A stretch of DNA of 6,211 bases from DASXBA01 sp046729895 (lineage in GTDB: Bacteria > Actinomycetota > Thermoleophilia > Solirubrobacterales > Thermoleophilaceae), in assembly GCA_046729895.1 (NCBI GenBank), contig JBKPHP010000164.1, positions 1-6,211 of the forward strand, in the 5' to 3' direction. The notes under the pieces were generated by a model. That model searched no databases, had not been told where the DNA came from, and saw only the letters and a list, made by a program, of their open reading frames with translations. Position numbers and translations under genes: made by a program. How positions within the stretch are numbered: position 1 is the stretch's first letter; each line of letters starts with the position of its first letter. Shown here in pieces: positions 4,646-6,211 of the stretch.

Positions 4646-6211
4646 CTACCTCTCGCCGTCACCCTCGCCGGGCAGGTCGGCCAGGTCGCCGAAGCCCGTG
4701 TCGCCGTCGCCGCCGTCGCCGCCCATGCCGAAACCCTCGATCTCGCCGGAGTCGGTCAGGCCGAGCTCGGCGGCCAGCTCCGTCTCGTCGAGGAGGCCGA
4801 TCTCGTCGGGAGCGTGGCGCCGGACGGGCTCCGTGGGCTCGATCTCGACGCGGCGGTAACGCTTGAGGCCCGTTGCCGCCGGGATCAGCTTGCCGATGAT
4901 CACGTTCTCCTTCAGCCCCAGGAGCTTGTCCGTGCGGCCCTCGAGGGCGGCGTCCGTAAGCACCTTGGTGGTCTCCTGGAAGGAAGCGGCCGAGAGGAAG
5001 GAGTCCGTGGCAAGCGACGCCTTGGTGATGCCGAGGATTATCTCGTTGAACTGCGCCGGCTCCTCCTTGGCCTTCTTGAGCTCGGCGTTCGACCTCAGCA
5101 TCTCGTTGCGGTCGACGTACTGGCCGGGCAGGTAGGTGGTATCGCCCTTCTGCTCCACCTGCACCTTCTTCATCATCTGCTTGACGATGATCTCGATGTG
5201 CTTGTCGTTGATGTCGACGCCCTGCGACTTGTAGACCTTCTGCACCTCGCGGATGAGGTACAGCTCGGTCGCCGTGCGCCGAGCTGCCTCGTCCTTGCCC
5301 GCGTAGGCCAGCAGGTCGTGCGGGTACACCGAGCCCTCGTTGAGCTGCTCGCCGGGCCCCACCTTGTCCCCTCGGGAGACGCGCAGGCGCACCCGAGGCG
5401 GAAGCGTGTAAGCGTGCTCCTCGCCGTCTGAGTCGGTGATCACGACCCTGGTGGCCTTGTCGGTCTCCTCGGTCTCGGTCACGCTCCCGGCGACCTTGGA
5501 CAGCTCGGCGAGCCCCTTGGGCTTGCGGGCCTCGAACAGCTCGACCACGCGGGGCAGGCCGTGCGTGATGTCAGCGCCCGCTACGCCACCGGTATGGAAG
5601 GTCCGCAGGGTGAGCTGCGTGCCTGGCTCCCCGATCGACTGGGCGGCGATGATTCCGACCGCGTCGCCGATCGCCACGACCTTGCCGGTGGCGGGGGCCA
5701 CGCCGTAGCACTGCTGGCACACGCCGGCCTCGGCCTCGCACTTGAGCACGCTCCGAACCGGCACGCCGACCTCCTCGTCGGCGACCGCCTCGCCGATGTC
5801 GTCGAGGTGCTCCTGCGTGATCAGCTCGCCCTTGCCGACGAGCGACCGGCCGCGCTTGGTCTTGAACTCGCTGGCAGTGAAGCGGCCGAGGAGGTTTGCG
5901 TTCAGCTCGCCCTCGACACGCAGCGACATCTCAATGGAGTCCTTGGTGCCGCAGTCCTCCTCGCGAACGATCACGTCCTGCGCCACGTCCACGAGCCGGC
6001 GGGTCAGATAGCCCGAGTCGGCGGTGCGCAGCGCGGTGTCGGCGAGGCCCTTGCGGGCGCCGTGCGTCGAGATGAAGTACTCGAGCACGGTCAGGCCCTC
6101 CATGAAGTTGGCCTTGATCGGACGCTCGATGATCTCGCCCTTCGGATTGGCCATCAGGCCGCGCATGCCGGCGAGCTGGCGGATCTGCTTGAACGAGCCG
6201 CGGGCCCCCGA
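4646..6211 (-). CDS. rpoC: DNA-directed RNA polymerase subunit beta' (C-terminal part, 5' end outside window)
   Basis: Partial gene: the frame is open to the right edge, giving 521 visible residues before a TAG stop. It encodes the C-terminal part of RNA polymerase beta', the largest catalytic subunit. Counting from the first visible codon, the bridge helix lies at about residues 42-79 (ISTHGARKGLADTA, SGYLTRRLVDVAQD). The beta' zinc site has all four cysteines, at 87 (REEDCGT) and at 158, 165 and 168 (C-x6-C-x2-C, ending CQQCYG). The trigger loop follows at about 183-222, with IIAAQSIGEPGTQLT and then LRTFHTGG; Arg203 and His206 are the expected catalytic-loop residues. The loop runs on without the large SI3 insertion of E. 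coli, which is normal for actinobacteria. The NADFDGD magnesium motif lies upstream of the window. The C-terminus ends in a Gly/Asp/Glu-rich tail. No terminator hairpin with a T-run is visible after the stop, so read-through into the PAS and hydrolase genes is plausible. Confidence 0.99.
   Translation of the reverse strand, partial: SGARGSFKQIRQLAGMRGLMANPKGEIIERPIKANFMEGLTVLEYFISTHGARKGLADTALRTADSGYLTRRLVDVAQDVIVREEDCGTKDSIEMSLRVEGELNANLLGRFTASEFKTKRGRSLVGKGELITQEHLDDIGEAVADEEVGVPVRSVLKCEAEAGVCQQCYGVAPATGKVVAIGDAVGIIAAQSIGEPGTQLTLRTFHTGGVAGADITHGLPRVVELFEARKPKGLAELSKVAGSVTETEETDKATRVVITDSDGEEHAYTLPPRVRLRVSRGDKVGPGEQLNEGSVYPHDLLAYAGKDEAARRTATELYLIREVQKVYKSQGVDINDKHIEIIVKQMMKKVQVEQKGDTTYLPGQYVDRNEMLRSNAELKKAKEEPAQFNEIILGITKASLATDSFLSAASFQETTKVLTDAALEGRTDKLLGLKENVIIGKLIPAATGLKRYRRVEIEPTEPVRRHAPDEIGLLDETELAAELGLTDSGEIEGFGMGGDGGDGDTGFGDLADLPGEGDGER

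Noticed and set aside
1..6211. CRISPR arrays, tRNA or rRNA genes, insertion sequences, toxin-antitoxin or phage genes
   Set aside because: I looked for regularly spaced repeats, cloverleaf-like segments, transposase or integrase motifs and small paired genes, and saw none. The repeats present are short, few and intergenic.

Overview
This is a high-GC chromosomal segment from a bacterium, most likely an actinobacterium. The RpoC bridge-helix and zinc-site sequence is of actinobacterial type. S12 is 131 residues, with a basic extension near its N-terminus that recalls deep-branching lineages such as Thermoleophilia/Solirubrobacterales. This placement comes from remembered protein similarity only; no search was run. 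The window is core genome with short accessory genes between conserved blocks, and it shows no transposase, integrase, CRISPR array, tRNA or rRNA.

Reading along the minus strand from the right edge: the C-terminal 521 residues of RNA polymerase beta' (rpoC, 6211-4646) are followed by a small single-PAS-domain protein (4571-4158). Three bases later comes a metallo-beta-lactamase-fold hydrolase (4154-3306). These three have no obvious terminator between them and look like one transcript. The only plus-strand gene (2783-3316) encodes a small HAD-fold protein. It converges on the hydrolase gene, and the two 3' ends overlap by 11 bases. A 127-base divergent region separates it from a minus-strand DMT-type membrane transporter (2655-1786). 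A 200-base repeat-rich intergenic region follows, then a VOC/glyoxalase-fold protein (1585-1163). The start of the str operon comes next: rpsL (1136-741) and rpsG (740-270), which abut as TAG-ATG. fusA would be expected beyond position 1 but is not visible.

rpoC, rpsL and rpsG serve transcription and translation. The genes between them (PAS, hydrolase, HAD, transporter, VOC) have no established joint pathway. The PAS and hydrolase genes are the only pair whose spacing argues for linked expression. Genes lying between rpoC and rpsL are known from other actinobacteria (Mycobacterium tuberculosis has a longer set), so the arrangement is not unique.

The strongest unexplained structure is non-coding. 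An imperfect inverted repeat of 36-37 bases per arm (159-194 / 244-280) begins inside the last codons of rpsG, includes its stop codon, and encloses a smaller perfect hairpin. Secondary signals are a 20-base intergenic element found near the left edge and, inverted, before the VOC gene, an 18-base-period direct repeat with competing hairpins in the same intergenic region, and a CGATAG/CTATCG dyad between the divergent genes. I do not see a convincing new multi-gene system here.
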